Below, in pieces: positions 31,268 to 42,611 of a stretch of DNA of 64,000 nt; position 1 is the first letter of the stretch, and the number at the start of each line of letters is the position of its first letter. Source of the stretch: Echria macrotheca. Taxonomy: Eukaryota; Ascomycota; Sordariomycetes; Sordariales; Schizotheciaceae. The notes below the pieces were generated by a model, which did no database searches, was not told the origin of the DNA, and was given only the letters and a program-made list of their open reading frames with translations. Made by a program: the position numbers and the translations under genes. Location: contig MU839828.1 in NCBI GenBank assembly GCA_030411725.1, positions 1,240,001 to 1,304,000 of the forward strand. The letters run 5' to 3'.

Positions 31268-33684
31268 CTACATCAGGTCGCCTGCCACCCCTGCCAGGAG
31301 GGCGTGGATGACAAGACTGATGGTCCATAGGCCAACACGCTTGAATCGCCGGACTCGACTCTGCTGGTCCTCGACGTTCCTGGCAAACGCTGAATACACT
31401 TCGGCGCTTATGTCGTCCATGAGCCCACAATCCCAGACGGTCCAGGAGCCGTCAAAGTCGGAAAGCCGCTTAACGATTCGGCACGTTATGGGGATATACG
31501 TCCGTTTTGCGTTGATGTACGCCACAATAGGTCGGACGAGGGCCTGGTTTACATAGCTGATATGTGGGTTGGGAAATAGCGGGACTGCTGCCCGCACATC
31601 GTTCAAGTGGATTCGCATATCCATAACTAGATATTGTGGCGCTTCTTCGGTAGTAGCTGCTGTGAGGGCACTTGTCGCAGGGCTTAAGTCGGCAACGGGA
31701 GCCGCCGGAGAAGTCGCCGTTTCTGCGAGTGCTGGCAATGTACTGCTTCCGAGCCGCTCTGGTTTAGAGTTATCGATGATGAAGCTTTCGTGCTCCCTAC
31801 TCCGAGGACTGTTGTTATCCAGAATCTGGAGGTAGCGATTGCTCGTTACAGCTTCTTCCATCTTGTCATAAAACTCGGCTACCACCTTGCCGAGCCCTTC
31901 TTCTGCCTCGGCAGGGAACATGACGTCGGCAACAATATCGACGTTGCCCTCGTAAATCCAGCCGAAAGGCCCCTCAACTCCACGATTGAGATGGTCGATT
32001 TTGAGTCCATCGATTCGTAACCTGGAAAACTTCTTCCAGGCTGATGGGGCGCCGAAGTGATCACCGCGGGCATCCTCAGCAGCCGAAACACCGTGTACCT
32101 GTCGAGGGTGAATGGTAAACAACGACCCATCGAAGGATCCAGACATGTGCGATGCCGATAAAAAGTCATAGAAGAGCCACTGCTTGCGAAGCTGGGGGAG
32201 CTCGCAGGAGAAGATTGAGACCGAGTACGGGCGAAAGTTTCCTGGTTGGTGTATCGTAACCAGGAGATCTTCAAGCTTGAAGTAATCCAGCTCGAAATCG
32301 CCGGGGCTGTGCTCGTGCCGGAAGGACAACGGATCCTCCGCATCCGCAGTCCATTCAATCGATGTCCTATCCACAACGCCTCGGACGCCCTTCACTTCGA
32401 CGTCTTTGAGGAGCCCCTTTCCATTCCACCACTTGACGAACGACAGCGTGACGTTAACCGTGTCGATCGTCAAGTCGAACTGCGTATAGTTGCCGTCATC
32501 TTCAGCGGCGGCTGCCGCTGCGGCCTCTTCTTCAGCCTGCTTGGCGAGGGCTACTTCTGCTGCTGCTTCTTGCTCCGCTTGACGGGCAGCAGCAGCTTCC
32601 GCTGCAGCATTGGAAGATCCCTTCTTCACCGTCGATACCGATTGACCTGGGCGACGAGATACGAACACATTCCGGAAGGTGATCACTCCGTCGCCCCATT
32701 TTGGGACGATGGCCGACTCGAAGACAACGGTAAGACCGGCAGATTGTGTCAAGTAGTCACCAATCCACTTCGCTAGGGTTTCTGTGTCTCCCGTCAGCAT
32801 CCCAACACCGGTGTGAAGCCTCAAGACTCACCTTGCGCAAAGACTGTATTTATAAAAAGGATGATGAGTGAGAAAAAGGTAGTCGTGCCAACCAAGATCC
32901 ATACAAGGTGGCCAAAGAGGAACCAAGAGACGAAAGCGCCCCATTCATCAGCGTTCCAAGGGCGCATGCTTCGGATAGAGAACCATTTGAACCGCACTCT
33001 TAATCGCTGCCAGAAACCACTTGCAGCTGCCAAAAGTTCTTCCTTAGTAGGTCGGTGGGGCATCTTTGGAATGTGTAGATATTTCGACATGGAGTTCGCA
33101 AGCGACTCCAGTTCGGGAGAGTGTGGCTCATGAATCTGACGGGGCTGCTCCGGAGCGACAGGCTGTTCCTTCGTCTGTTTTGCCTCGACATTTGGCGTCG
33201 TTGCTGGCGGCTTGCCCTTATCGCCATTTCCGCCGGAGCTCGAGCTGTTCGCCCTCTTCGACACACGTGGGCTGCCATATAAAGAGCTGTGGGCACTGGC
33301 TGCCCAAGCTTGACGCGCCAGATGGCTGATTTTGGCCCTTTGTACCGCATTTACGGAGAACGCGGAGTCGGCCACGGCGGTGCATGTCGTCACGACAGAG
33401 CCTGGAGAGGATGGACTCGAGCTCAGACCGATGAGGAGCAGCCCCCCTCCGGATGTGCAGCTTTTCCGAACATTGTGTGGAGAAATTCGCGATTGATACG
33501 TCCGACCGAACCATCGAGCCGTATTCGCATGTTGTGTTGAGTACCCGTGGGCGTGACGGAAAGCGCGGCCGATCGGGGGAGGAGGTTGGCGGCCGGGAAT
33601 TCTGGCGGCGAGATTGCTCGCGGATTCTCGGATGGCGCTCCAGAACTGGCGACCCAGCTGGGACGACGTGGCACTAGTAGACAT
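31268..33684 (-). CDS. MDM31: Mitochondrial inner-membrane protein Mdm31 (Mdm31/Mdm32 family)
   Basis: Mdm31 is an inner-membrane protein facing the intermembrane space. It is needed for normal mitochondrial shape, nucleoid distribution and cardiolipin-linked lipid homeostasis. Exons are complement(32832..33684) and complement(31268..32781), about 788 aa. The intron has donor GTGAGT, branch GCTGAC and acceptor ACACAG. The N-terminus (MSTSATSSQLGRQFWSAIRE) is presequence-like, followed by basic Ser-rich sequence. The matrix segment has ELESLANSMSKYLHIPKMP and WKRFSIRSMRPWNADEWGA-like residues. The first membrane span is around residues 250-285 (WFLFGHLVWILVGTTTFFSL). The large soluble domain contains WGDGVITFRNVFVSRRPGQ, FDLTIDTVNVTLS and GWIYEGNVDIVADVMFP, hallmarks of the family. 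An Ala/Glu-rich insert interrupts it after VSTVKKGSS. A second span lies near the C-terminus (LWTISLVIHALLAGVAG). Confidence 0.92.
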
Positions 33685-34110
33685 TGTTGAAAGGCATACT
33701 GAACCGTCAGAGCTGGACAGCAGCTACAGCGGAGAGCATGCTGCGCGCCGTGGTCCTCGGGGCGTTGAGATCTCGAGGTCGAAAGAGTGATGCAGTGGAA
33801 GAAACCTTGCAAAGTAAGTTGCAAGCAAGGACTGCTTCCGCGATGACGCTAGGAACGCGGCTGGTAGCGATTGCAAGGAAGTATTGACGCTATGTGGGGT
33901 GGCCTTATCGAGCCAATAGATAAGCCTCCAATGCCTGGGCGGTCCACGATTTTTCGAGGAATTTCCCATCCCCCACCAAGAAAATACACGGCCGAAGACG
34001 GTTATCAGTGACCGCCAGACGACCGACGCTGCGTTTTTAGCCAGACGTATCACCGACTCTTCCAACTTTCGAGCAAATTCAAAGGCAGCCAACTGCCCAG
34101 ACTTCGAACA
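33685..34110. other. Divergent promoter region, MDM31 / PNO1
   Basis: 426 bp without coding potential. The GATA-CCAAT-GATA arrangement at 33904..33924 is the only notable site. Confidence 0.5.
33904..33924. promoter_or_regulatory. Inverted GATA pair flanking a CCAAT box (MDM31/PNO1 promoter)
   Basis: CTTATC (33904..33909) and GATAAG (33919..33924) form an inverted repeat with CCAAT (33913..33917) between them. It lies in the 426-bp divergent promoter between MDM31 and PNO1. Binding by GATA factors or the HAP complex is inferred from sequence only. Confidence 0.4.
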
Positions 34111-35205
34111 ATGCCGGCACCCACAGCGTTATTGAAGCCGACAGCGGCGCCCGAATCGGTCCCCCTCCCCGCTCCCGAGCAAGAAGACGCCGAACTCCTC
34201 GATGTCCAGCAAAGCGATTTCGCGACCCCCAGCGCCCCCGGGCAGCCAGAAACCGACCCAGAGGACACAGACATGGCAGTTGATGAAGAGGGGAGACCAA
34301 GATTTGCGCCTGGAAAGGACGTGGTGCGTTGTTGTTCCGACCTTCCGTGCTGCGCTTCAGAACATGGACTGATGGCGCTTCTTCCAGGATCCCATTCGCC
34401 GTGTAGAGACGAGGAAGATTCCGATCCCGCCGAACAGAATGTCAGCACTGAAGACAAACTGGCCAAAGGTGAGCTGCCCGGTGATCCCTGATGTGGCGCT
34501 TTTGCTAACATGAGGCACAGATGTAAGAGTTGCCCCGAGCAACACTGAGAAAGCGAGATGTTAACATCGAACTACAGCTACCCCCCACTCGTCGAGCACT
34601 GCAAACTTCAGGTGCGAATGAACATCAAGGATAAGAGAGTAGAGCTACGGAGCAGCCAGTTCACGCAGAGCAACGAGGCGCTGCAGATGGGGGCGGACTT
34701 TGTCTCTGCGTTCGCCATGGGGTTCGACATTGACGACGCGATCGCCCTTCTCCGTCTTGACTCGCTCTATATCCAGTCCTTTGATATCAAGGATGTTCGG
34801 CAAACACTGGGTATGCAACGCTTGGCTGGGGATATCGGATACCTGCTAAGACAATCTAGGTCCCGATGCGCTCGGCCGTGCGATTGGTAGAATTGCCGGA
34901 AAAGACGGGGTACGTGAGATGAGCATCAGTTTGTTGGAACTATAACTAATCGTAGGACAGAAAACCAAGTATGCGATTGAGAATGGTAAGCGAGACCGAC
35001 GCGGGTGAATCAGTTGATCTTAGCTGACTTTCTAGCTACGAAAACGCGCATCGTGCTCGCCGGTTCTAGGGTCCATATCCTGGGAGCGTTCGAGAACATC
35101 GGCATGGCACGGGAGAGCATCGTCTCGTTGGTTCTTGGCGCCCAGCCCGGCAAGGTCTACAACAGCCTCAGAATAATCTCGTCGAGGATGAAGGAGAGGT
35201 TCTAA
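34111..35205 (+). CDS. PNO1: Pre-rRNA processing KH-domain protein Pno1/Dim2
   Basis: Pno1/Dim2 binds the 3' end of 20S pre-rRNA, recruits Dim1 and controls Nob1 cleavage in the pre-40S particle. Exons are 34111..34323, 34388..34468, 34521..34522, 34578..34810, 34860..34909, 34961..34985 and 35036..35205, about 257 aa. After an acidic Pro-rich N-terminus come VETRKIPIPPNRMSALKTNW, PKIYPPLVEHCKLQVRMNI, ADFVSAFAMGFDIDDAIALL, GRAIGRIAGKDG, TKTRIVLAGSRVHILGAF and the C-terminal SLRIISSRMKERF. These are the KH-like and KH domains of Pno1. The third exon is only two nucleotides (AT). It restores the invariant Ile of KIYPP and keeps frame, flanked by two good introns (52 and 55 nt). The alternative, one intron with a GAG acceptor at 34557, would insert MLTSNYS instead. 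Confidence 0.9.
34521..34522 (+). other. PNO1: Putative 2-nt micro-exon of PNO1
   Basis: The dinucleotide AT lies between an intron ending GCTAAC..GGCACAG (34469..34520) and one starting GTAAGA and ending TTAAC..CTACAG (34523..34577). Spliced in, it completes ATC (Ile) with the first base of the next exon. The Ile-Tyr/Phe that follows Lys is conserved in yeast and human Pno1. Confidence 0.65.
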
Positions 35206-35565
35206 GTATTGATGTCGCATGACTGGGCGGTTTGAGGTGGAATATGGCGTTATGGCGTTGTAGATATATGGGACTGGGGCGTTTAGCATCTGGAACAAAA
35301 GAGAGTCGACAACTGGTGCATTCTTCATCGAGTTCATCACACCCACAAGGTCGATCGATCATGAATGGGTCATCAGACCGTCTGGATTCAAGATATGTAT
35401 GAATCTACGGCTGTGGGAAATCGCTGCCGAACAATGAAACTGTGTAGCAGGGGGGTATCATAATCATCCATCCCATCGTTGCGCTTTTCGCTCATCGCAC
35501 GTCGCTCGTTCAAAACACCCTATATACCAACCTGACGAAACCCTTGTCTATGTACCTCCCAGCTC
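35206..35565. other. Convergent 3' flank between PNO1 and the RAD60-like gene
   Basis: Non-coding 3' sequence of two facing genes. No other feature is seen. Confidence 0.5.
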
Positions 35566-37060
35566 TCACCTGATATGCACCTCCATCTGGTTTATCTCGT
35601 CATGATCGAGGTCGGCATCCAACACACACGAGTCCTCGTCCAACTTCTCGCCGTCAAAGTAGATGGACACGGATTTGCCGGGTGGGATGGTGCGCTTCTC
35701 GGCAAAGCTTGCGATGAGTTTCGAGACGGCGGTGTCATCGTAGACTGTCATTTTGAGGGGTTCCTGGTCCTTCGCTTTTAGGACGACTTTTACGCCCTTC
35801 TTCTTGGCCGGTGATGGGGCCTCGTCGTCGTTGGGATCGGCGGTGCCGATGTGATTATTGGTTTCATGCTTCACACCTCCGCGGTTTGTTGGTGGGGGGA
35901 GGAAGTTGTTATTATTGTTGTCCTGCTCGAGCTGGCGTTTTGCCTCCATGTGTGCGCGGTACAGCTCGTCAGTCCAGACCTCCATCAACAGACCGGACCC
36001 GCCCTTGACGAAGCCTGAGCCGTCGCGGGAGTCGACTATAAGATTGCCGGCGGCGTCGACCTTGACGCCGAGGGAGGCGAGCGTGCTGTGGTTGTACACC
36101 TTGTTGCCCTTCCACGTCATGAAAAGTTGGGGGATGATTTCGTTGGGGACGTTGATGCCTGCGTTTAGTTGTTGGCCGACCCAGGCTTGCAGGATCGGGT
36201 TGATGGTCTTGTTGAGCCTGCTTGCTACCCTTAGCGGTCGAGAATGGGCCATGTGTGACATGACAATGACATGGATGACGGTGTTGTTTTGCTGCTGGGC
36301 CGCGGCCTCCTGGGCTTTGATAATCCAGCTTTGGAGCTCGTCCGGTAGTTCGGATTCCTTAGACATGAAGTCTTCGTCGTCGTCGTCGTCGTCATCGATC
36401 TTCGGTTTTGTCTCCTTGGTCTCCTCGTCGTCCTCGATGATCATGATCGGCGTCGGGCTCTGGCCCCGTAATCCAGTACGGGCGGGCGCCTTCTTCGTGC
36501 TCGAGCGAGGTGGAATAAAGTTATCGTCCGAGTCGTCGGAAAGCCCAAACCCCTTTGATCGCTTAGGCTTCTTCGGTGTCGGCGTCTTGGCGGGGCGTGC
36601 GACCTCTTTGCCCTTGCCCTTGACATCCCATATCAGGTCGTCGTCAGACGAGTCGATGAGTGTGATGTTCTTCTTGTTTTCGCTTGTTGGTGTCTTTTGC
36701 AAGCCCGGGGATTTGTATCCACTGAGTCTCCCAGTCAGTCAACCTGCCAGGCAAATTGAACAAGTATCATTACCTCTGCGGCCTGCCAACGCCATTGTAG
36801 CTATCGGGGGACAACTTGATTCGCTTGCGGTCGGGTTTCTCGGGCGTCGTTGGCGCCTTAGTCGCCTTAGTCGTCTCTTCGAGCTCTTCGACGACGAGCG
36901 GGAACACCTCGTTGTTTCGGCGCCAGAAGTCAATGTCGTCGTTGTCGTCGTCCTTTTTCACACCTTCCACAACCGGTGACTTTCTCGAGACGGTACGCTT
37001 GAAGGGCAGCGCCCGCTTTTTCTTGGGTGGCGCTTGCTGATCTGGCTCGGTAGATGCCAT
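35566..37060 (-). CDS. RAD60: SUMO-like-domain protein, Rad60/Esc2/NIP45 family
   Basis: Members of this family carry SUMO-like domains and help Smc5/6- and SUMO-dependent recombination repair and genome stability. Exons are complement(36774..37060) and complement(35566..36721), about 480 aa. The intron has donor GTAATG, a TTGACTGAC branch region and a CTCAG acceptor. The N-terminal 200 residues are disordered and basic/acidic, with PPKKKRALPFKR as a likely nuclear signal. SUMO-interacting-like cores, NITLIDSSDDDLIW and MIIEDDEE, are followed by acidic residues. The middle has a helical SUMO-like region (WIIKAQEAAAQ...HVIVMSHMAHSRPL) and KVYNHSTLASLGV. The C-terminal ubiquitin-like fold runs over about residues 408-480: VVLKAKDQEPLKMTVYDDTA, SVSIYFDGEKLDEDS and NQMEVHIR. 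It lacks a processing di-glycine, as expected for the family. The RAD60 versus ESC2 name is a convention. Confidence 0.82.
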
Positions 37061-37679
37061 TGTGACAGGCAGTCAGTGACTAAAAAAGCTGCCCGCGTCA
37101 AGATTGGTTGCGGTGGATAGATTGAGGCGCGTGGAACAGGAAGGCGTTCTGCAAAGAGAATGCGTGACTTTCAAGGAGAGGAACGGAATACAAATGAAGT
37201 ACGACGGAGAGCGTTACGAGCAGCGAAAGCGTTTACCGGAATGCAGCAAAACATCTGCGAAATTCTGGGAGCGACGCGAGGCGGTGATGGAGGGGCAGCG
37301 CGTTGCGATGCACGGTGTGTTTAGCGCAGAAATCCATTTACTCGAGTGCGCGTGCCGGCCGCCGGTGCTCGCGTGTGCTGACGATAGTGTAGGTAGTGGG
37401 TCATGTCCCCTGGAAGGGTCCGGGGTAGCGATCCCGAATGGTGCGGGGTTTGTGCCACAACCCCAACCTTGGCCTGTTGGAGACAAGTTCATGGGTGGGT
37501 CACAGCCGAGGTCCAGTGTGTTTCCAGAGTCGATTATCGCCAACGTCGAGTGTATCATGCTTACCTGGTCTCATCTAGACAAGGTGCTATAGCTTTGATC
37601 TTTATCTACCATTTCAGTAAAAGCGTTCTCCGTTTCTCGTACTGGGCTGCACCTCCCTCGACTCAAAAGCAGAAACACC
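37061..37679. other. Divergent promoter region, RAD60-like / dienoyl-CoA reductase
   Basis: A 619-bp region. A 162-codon frame at 37104..37592 is open but has no family resemblance and is taken as promoter sequence. Confidence 0.5.
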
Positions 37680-38826
37680 ATGAGCGTCCCCAAATCGCAA
37701 TACCTGAGCTCCGCATGGGCGGAGGGCATATTCGGTCAGTACCACCGGCTCCCATTGTATACATCGAGAATATAACTGACCTCATAATAGCCAATCGAGT
37801 TCTGTTCATCACGGGAGGAGCAGGTTCCATTGGTAGCGCCCAGACTCGTGCGCTCGTCCATCTCGGCGCGGATGCCTGCATCATCGGGCGAAATGTCGAG
37901 AAGACCGAGGCCGCCGCGAGGGAGATCGCCAAGGTACGGTCCGGCGCTCGAGTCTTGGGGATCGGCGGCGTAGATGTCCGGAATGTAAGCTACTTATTCG
38001 TCCTCCCCCCCGACCCACAGATACTAACATATCCCAACCAGTATGAGAGCCTCAAAGCCGCAGCGGACCGGTGTGTAAAAGAGCTAGGCTCTATCGACTA
38101 CGTCGTGTAAGCCCGCCCAACCCAACCCATCCGTCCATCCATCCCTCAAGTCCCATAACTCACCATTAATCCCCCCCTTTCTCCAGCGCCGGCGCCGCCG
38201 GAAACTTCATCGCGCCCATCTCAGCCCTCAGCCCCAACGCCTTCAAGACCGTCATAGAAATCGACACAATCGGAACCTTCAACACGGTCAAAGCCACGAT
38301 CCCCTACCTGATCGAGTCGGCCTCGCGCAATCCCAACCCAAGCCCCTCGGGCCAGACAGGCGGCCGCTTCGTCTCGGTCTCGGCCACGTTCCACTACACG
38401 GGCATGCCGCTGCAGAGCCACGTCTCGGCCGCCAAGGCCGCCATCGATTCGCTCATGGGCAGCGTGGCGATCGAGTACGGCCCGTTCGGCGTGACGGCGA
38501 ATACCATCGCCCCCGGTGCCATCGCCGGCACCGAGGGCATGGAGCGGCTGGCGAGCAGCCAGCATACGCGCGACGAGCACACACGCCAGATCCCTAGTGG
38601 GAGGTGGGGCAACGTGCGGGATATTGCGGATGCTACCGTGTACTTGTTCAGCGACGCGGGCAACTACGTGAATGGTACCAACCTGGTGGTGGACGGCGCC
38701 GGGTGGAGGCGGCAGGGTGGGCTCCAGGTCGGGCTGGATGAGGGCATGGCCTATCCCAACTTCTTGTTTACGGGGGAGATCAGCAAGAATTTGAAGGGTG
38801 GCAAGAGGTCGTCGTCCAAATTATAG
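37680..38826 (+). CDS. SPS19: Peroxisomal 2,4-dienoyl-CoA reductase (SDR)
   Basis: This NADPH-dependent enzyme reduces 2,4-dienoyl-CoA esters so that unsaturated fatty acids with even-position double bonds can be beta-oxidised in peroxisomes. Exons are 37680..37734, 37791..37984, 38042..38106 and 38187..38826, about 317 aa. The short-chain dehydrogenase fold is clear: VLFITGGAGSIGSAQ for the cofactor loop, ACIIGRN after strand two and IDYVVAGAAGNFIAPI. The active-site region FVSVSATFHYTGMPLQSHVSAAKAAIDSL has the Lys in SAAKA; as in dienoyl-CoA reductases, the usual Tyr of the SDR triad is displaced. It then has NTIAPGAIAGTEG. The protein ends SSSKL, a textbook PTS1 peroxisomal signal. The first exon (MSVPKSQYLSSAWAEGIFG) matches the family N-terminus. 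Confidence 0.93.
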
Positions 38827-39112
38827 CCGAGACCGGATGGAGCAATGGGGTCTAGATGGACAGCCGGAGACACGACCATCTCTTTTCATGCTAGCCTTGG
38901 AAGTCTTGCATTACGGAGTATATATCATGCGAGGTATTCAACAGCTCATCCCTATGATGCGGCCAACAGTAGGATCAGGGGTCGACATTAGTGTACATAA
39001 AGCTACAATTAAGAGCGTTTGCAATAGTTTGCTGTGCCCAGAGTTCCACCCAGCTATGCTAATAAACTAAACCAACAGAACCGAACAAACGAGAGACCGG
39101 AAGACAGCCAAG

Positions 39113-41038
39113 CTACCTCACTCCGAATTTGGCGAGTATGTCATGACGATAGGAAAAGCTGCGCAGCCGTTTGCCGTAGATATCTGATACCCCTGTTAGC
39201 ATCCGGGAAAATTTAGCTGACATGACACCACATACACAACGGAATGCTCGTGAAGCAAACGACAAGCTGCACCGCGCCAAGAGCGTCAAAGATTGGCGCG
39301 GCTCTGCTCCGGTTCTGGATCAGCCACTCAAACGCCTTGAAGGTCAGGGCGAAGCTGAAGAGGTTCTTGAAGATAATCATGCATGTAAAGCCCTCGATGG
39401 CCAAGTCACCTGATGCAAACGTCAGCCAGACCCACCAACAGACAGCTATTCCACAACTTACGATATGCATCGACAATATACAGCGAGCTGGCAACTGCAC
39501 CGATAACCATCCCCGCGACTTCCAGCCCGAAAAAGGTGAGAGGGACAGGATAGGGGTACTCGCTGTGGAGCAGCCCATCGATCGTGATGCCCCAGCCGAA
39601 GAGGCCGGCACATCCGAGAATCATCTGGGGAATGACAAGAACAAGACGGAATTCAGGTTCGTAAACACCGTTATTCAGCTTTGTCAGGTACCTGGCGCTC
39701 CAGTCCGACAGCAAGCCTGCGATGCCGAATCCGACGAGGGCCCCGATAAAGGCCGCTGTGTATGCATAGCCTGTCCTGACCTCATCCCACCAGAGCGGCG
39801 TCGAGAGGAAGAACTGCGCCATGATCACGCCGATGAACACGGTCCATCCGATCAACAACCCCTGAATCAGACAGGCCCACAGGAAGGCGGGGTGCAGGAA
39901 GAGTGGCAGCGGCCGGAGCAGGAGCTTCCAGTAGCTTTCGTCCGTCTTGCGGCCATTAAACAGGGCTAGCGATTGCACCCACGTCGTCTTCCCCGGAATG
40001 CGGCGTGACTTCTCCGGGTCGGCGACCCCGTTCGCCCCGTTCGCCGCGGCCGCAGTTGGCGTATCAGCCGAGTTGCTCACCCGCTCTTCGACCACAGGAG
40101 TCCCGTCGACATGCTTAATCGTCGCGGGATTCTCGGTTGCCAAGAGATCGAGGTTGAGGGACGCATCACGACGGTATGCCGTCTCGGGGCAGAAAAAGAT
40201 GATGGCAGGCAGACAAACGGCGGAGAAGATGGAAACCAGGTAGAACGTCCACCACCAGAAGATGGTGTTGGTAATCTTGCCGACAAGGATGGGCGTGAAG
40301 AAGGCGCCTCCAAATACGGCCAAGTTGGTAAAGGCCATGCGGATACCACGTTGCTAATACAGATATTAGCGCCTGTTCATCATTCACTGGCCGGTTTCTT
40401 ACATGGACGTAGTACAAGTCACCAACGGCGGCATTGACAAGCGACTCGAACGGCGCCGTCGCGACGCCCTGGAAGATGCGCGACCATACGAAGCTATTAT
40501 AGTTCTTCCCGGAACCGCCGCCCCATGCGCTGGTCGCAACCAGCAGCACCGTCCCGAGGACGAAGAGATGTCGCTTTCCCCAGATACGACCGGTCGGGAC
40601 GAAGAAGAAACCGGCAACACCCACGCCCAACAAGAACCAGCCCGTCAGCTCGGCAATCTTGGTGAAGGGGCGCCCGAACCAGATCGAGAGCGTGATCGTG
40701 TTGGCGGCGAGAATAGGGCCGAGCGCGGTCGCGAAGATGGCCGTCATGGAGAGGATGAAGGTGATCAGATCCCTCTTCCACAACGGCCAGTTCAACGGGT
40801 CGTTCGGGTCATCGGACGGTTGCGGCACGAGAATGATGGGAACGGGGCCGCTCGTGTCGCACTTGAGGCCCTGGACTCCGTCGGTGGCATATTGCGGTCT
40901 CTCGGGGTCGTCGAAGTATCGGGTTGTGCCTGCGATCTGTTAGTCTCCGAGGCCGTCGCAAACTCGCGCGCGGCATGGCGGGCGGTCCATACCAGGGACA
41001 TGGTCCATGGACCGGTCCTCGAGAATGCCCAAACCCAT
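39113..41038 (-). CDS. MFS transporter (fungal Hol1-like / DHA family)
   Basis: A plasma-membrane transporter of about 569 aa in five exons: complement(40993..41038), (40403..40929), (39462..40353), (39236..39409) and (39113..39183). It begins MGLGILEDRSMDHVPGTTRY and continues with DDPNDPLNWPLWKRDLITF, the standard opening of a large filamentous-fungal MFS group related to yeast Hol1. Motif A is present as PTGRIWGKRHLF. A hydrophilic loop of about 80 residues separates the halves (NPATIKHVDGTPVVEER and onwards). The second half includes LFLHPAFLWACLIQGLLIGW and GYAYTAAFIGALVGFGIAG. The tiny last exon restores SIPLYIYGKRLRSFSYRHD, the usual family C-terminus. This supports intron 39184..39235, where the second AG after the branch point is used rather than the first. 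The substrate is unknown. Its 3' end faces the dienoyl-CoA reductase gene 286 bp away. Confidence 0.85.
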
Positions 41039-42611
41039 CCCGACTCAATGCACCGTGTTGTTGTCGTCGATGAAGCGGAGACTGTGCGGGGACGGGGCTC
41101 ACGGGAGCAGCATCACGGCTTTTGTGGAGACGGCCTGGGATGATTCTGGCGGGAACAAAAAGCTGGAGGAGACGATCGCTTTTTCGGCTTGGCGACAACC
41201 GTGACCCTCCAACAAACGCGGGCGGGCAGGCACGCAAACGAGTGGCATCCGACCGTCGGCGGGCGGCCACTTGCCAGTCGCGGTGGGCCCTGGGCCGGGG
41301 CTTGGCGGCCGGCTGCAAGACACCACAGGCTGGCCGAGGGCAGCCACGCAATCTCAAATCGGCAACCAACGACCCAACCCCGAGGCCGAAACCTCTTCCC
41401 AACAATCTCAGCCGCTGCGAACTTGTGTTTTGACTCGCAGTCTCGTCGGCCAGATCGCCTCCCTCCAATCTCGAACCGCACGTGTCTGCGCGCGGTCAAC
41501 GGCCAACGCCCGGGATCGTGAGATTGCGGAGAATTCTTCCATGCGTCGACACGCCATGCGCAGACCTCGAAGAGATGGCGCCGCCATCAAACTCTATCTC
41601 ATCCCCGGTGAGACATACTGCTAACTAACGATCAACACTCGGGACGAAGCGATGGCCGCACACCACAACGTTCCCGTGCTGACTTCAGCAAGTCAGCGCA
41701 GACAATGTGGGGGCTACCACAGCGGGAGTGTAGTTGTGCCTTGGTCCGAGTCGCCCGACCAGTTGGGAGAGCCAACGGCTAGCCAAGAGCTGATAATCCC
41801 TCGTCGTGACAGTCTCGAAACGTCTGTAAGCCAACAGATGTGAGAATCTTCAGCAGTGAGATTCCTGCCACCTCAGAGGTGGAGATCGATTGGTCACTTG
41901 ACTTCCCTCCAGAGCCTCCGGCGGGCAAACATTCTCCTTCGCCTGTTCTGGACCGTAGCATCGTCTGGCAACTGGACGCTATTCCGGAATCATCGAATAA
42001 TAAGCCATGAAATATTCAGATGCGCGTGCGGAGCACAGAATACAATTCACAAAGAGTGGATCATCCCGTCTTCTCGTCCAAAACGTCACAGCCTGCTGAC
42101 GCATTGAAGACATCGGACGCTCGAAGAAGCTGTTGTCATGATTGCCGATGATGTACGCTGCTTGAAAGAACATAGCGCACCACCATCCCGGACGGATGCA
42201 GCGCACCGCACACCCACGCAGCATTGTTTCCTGCGATGCAACTGCTTGCTGGAGCAGGGCCGCCAGGTGTCGACCCTCCCGCGATCTCGCCAAGCCCGGG
42301 CCTGATTGGGCACCCCGGCTCGGTGGCACGCAGCCCACCTGCTCAATCCGGCGTCGCGATTGGCCTGTTGCTGCTGGGCCAGGAGCTGGGCTCAGGTTTC
42401 CCGGGAGCCCGTCGAGGAGAGAGGGCCGTTCAGGGGGTTGCGGTTGCGCTCTCGACTCTTTTGCGCTCGCTCGATATTTAAGCGTAACGGGGAAAACGCG
42501 CCTTTTCTCCCTCTGATCACCGGTCTTTTTGTAGTCCCTCGAAGCTTTCAACAACATTGATATCCAATCCATCATCTTCAGCCCAATTCTTCTTCTCCTC
42601 CTCAGTTCATC
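41039..42611. other. Divergent promoter region, MFS / CFEM gene
   Basis: 1.57 kb without a supported gene. Open frames on both strands are short and overlapping. A TATTTAAG element lies at 42475..42482, about 130 bp before the CFEM ATG, followed by a CT-rich leader. Confidence 0.5.
42475..42482 (+). promoter_or_regulatory. TATA-like box for the CFEM gene
   Basis: TATTTAAG, 130 bp upstream of the start codon, ahead of a pyrimidine-rich stretch. Inferred from position. Confidence 0.4.

Noticed and set aside
34558..34577. Alternative PNO1 exon start adding MLTSNYS before YPPLVEH
   Set aside because: Needs a GAG acceptor, loses the invariant Ile and leaves the strong CACAG and GTAAGA signals at 34516..34528 unexplained.
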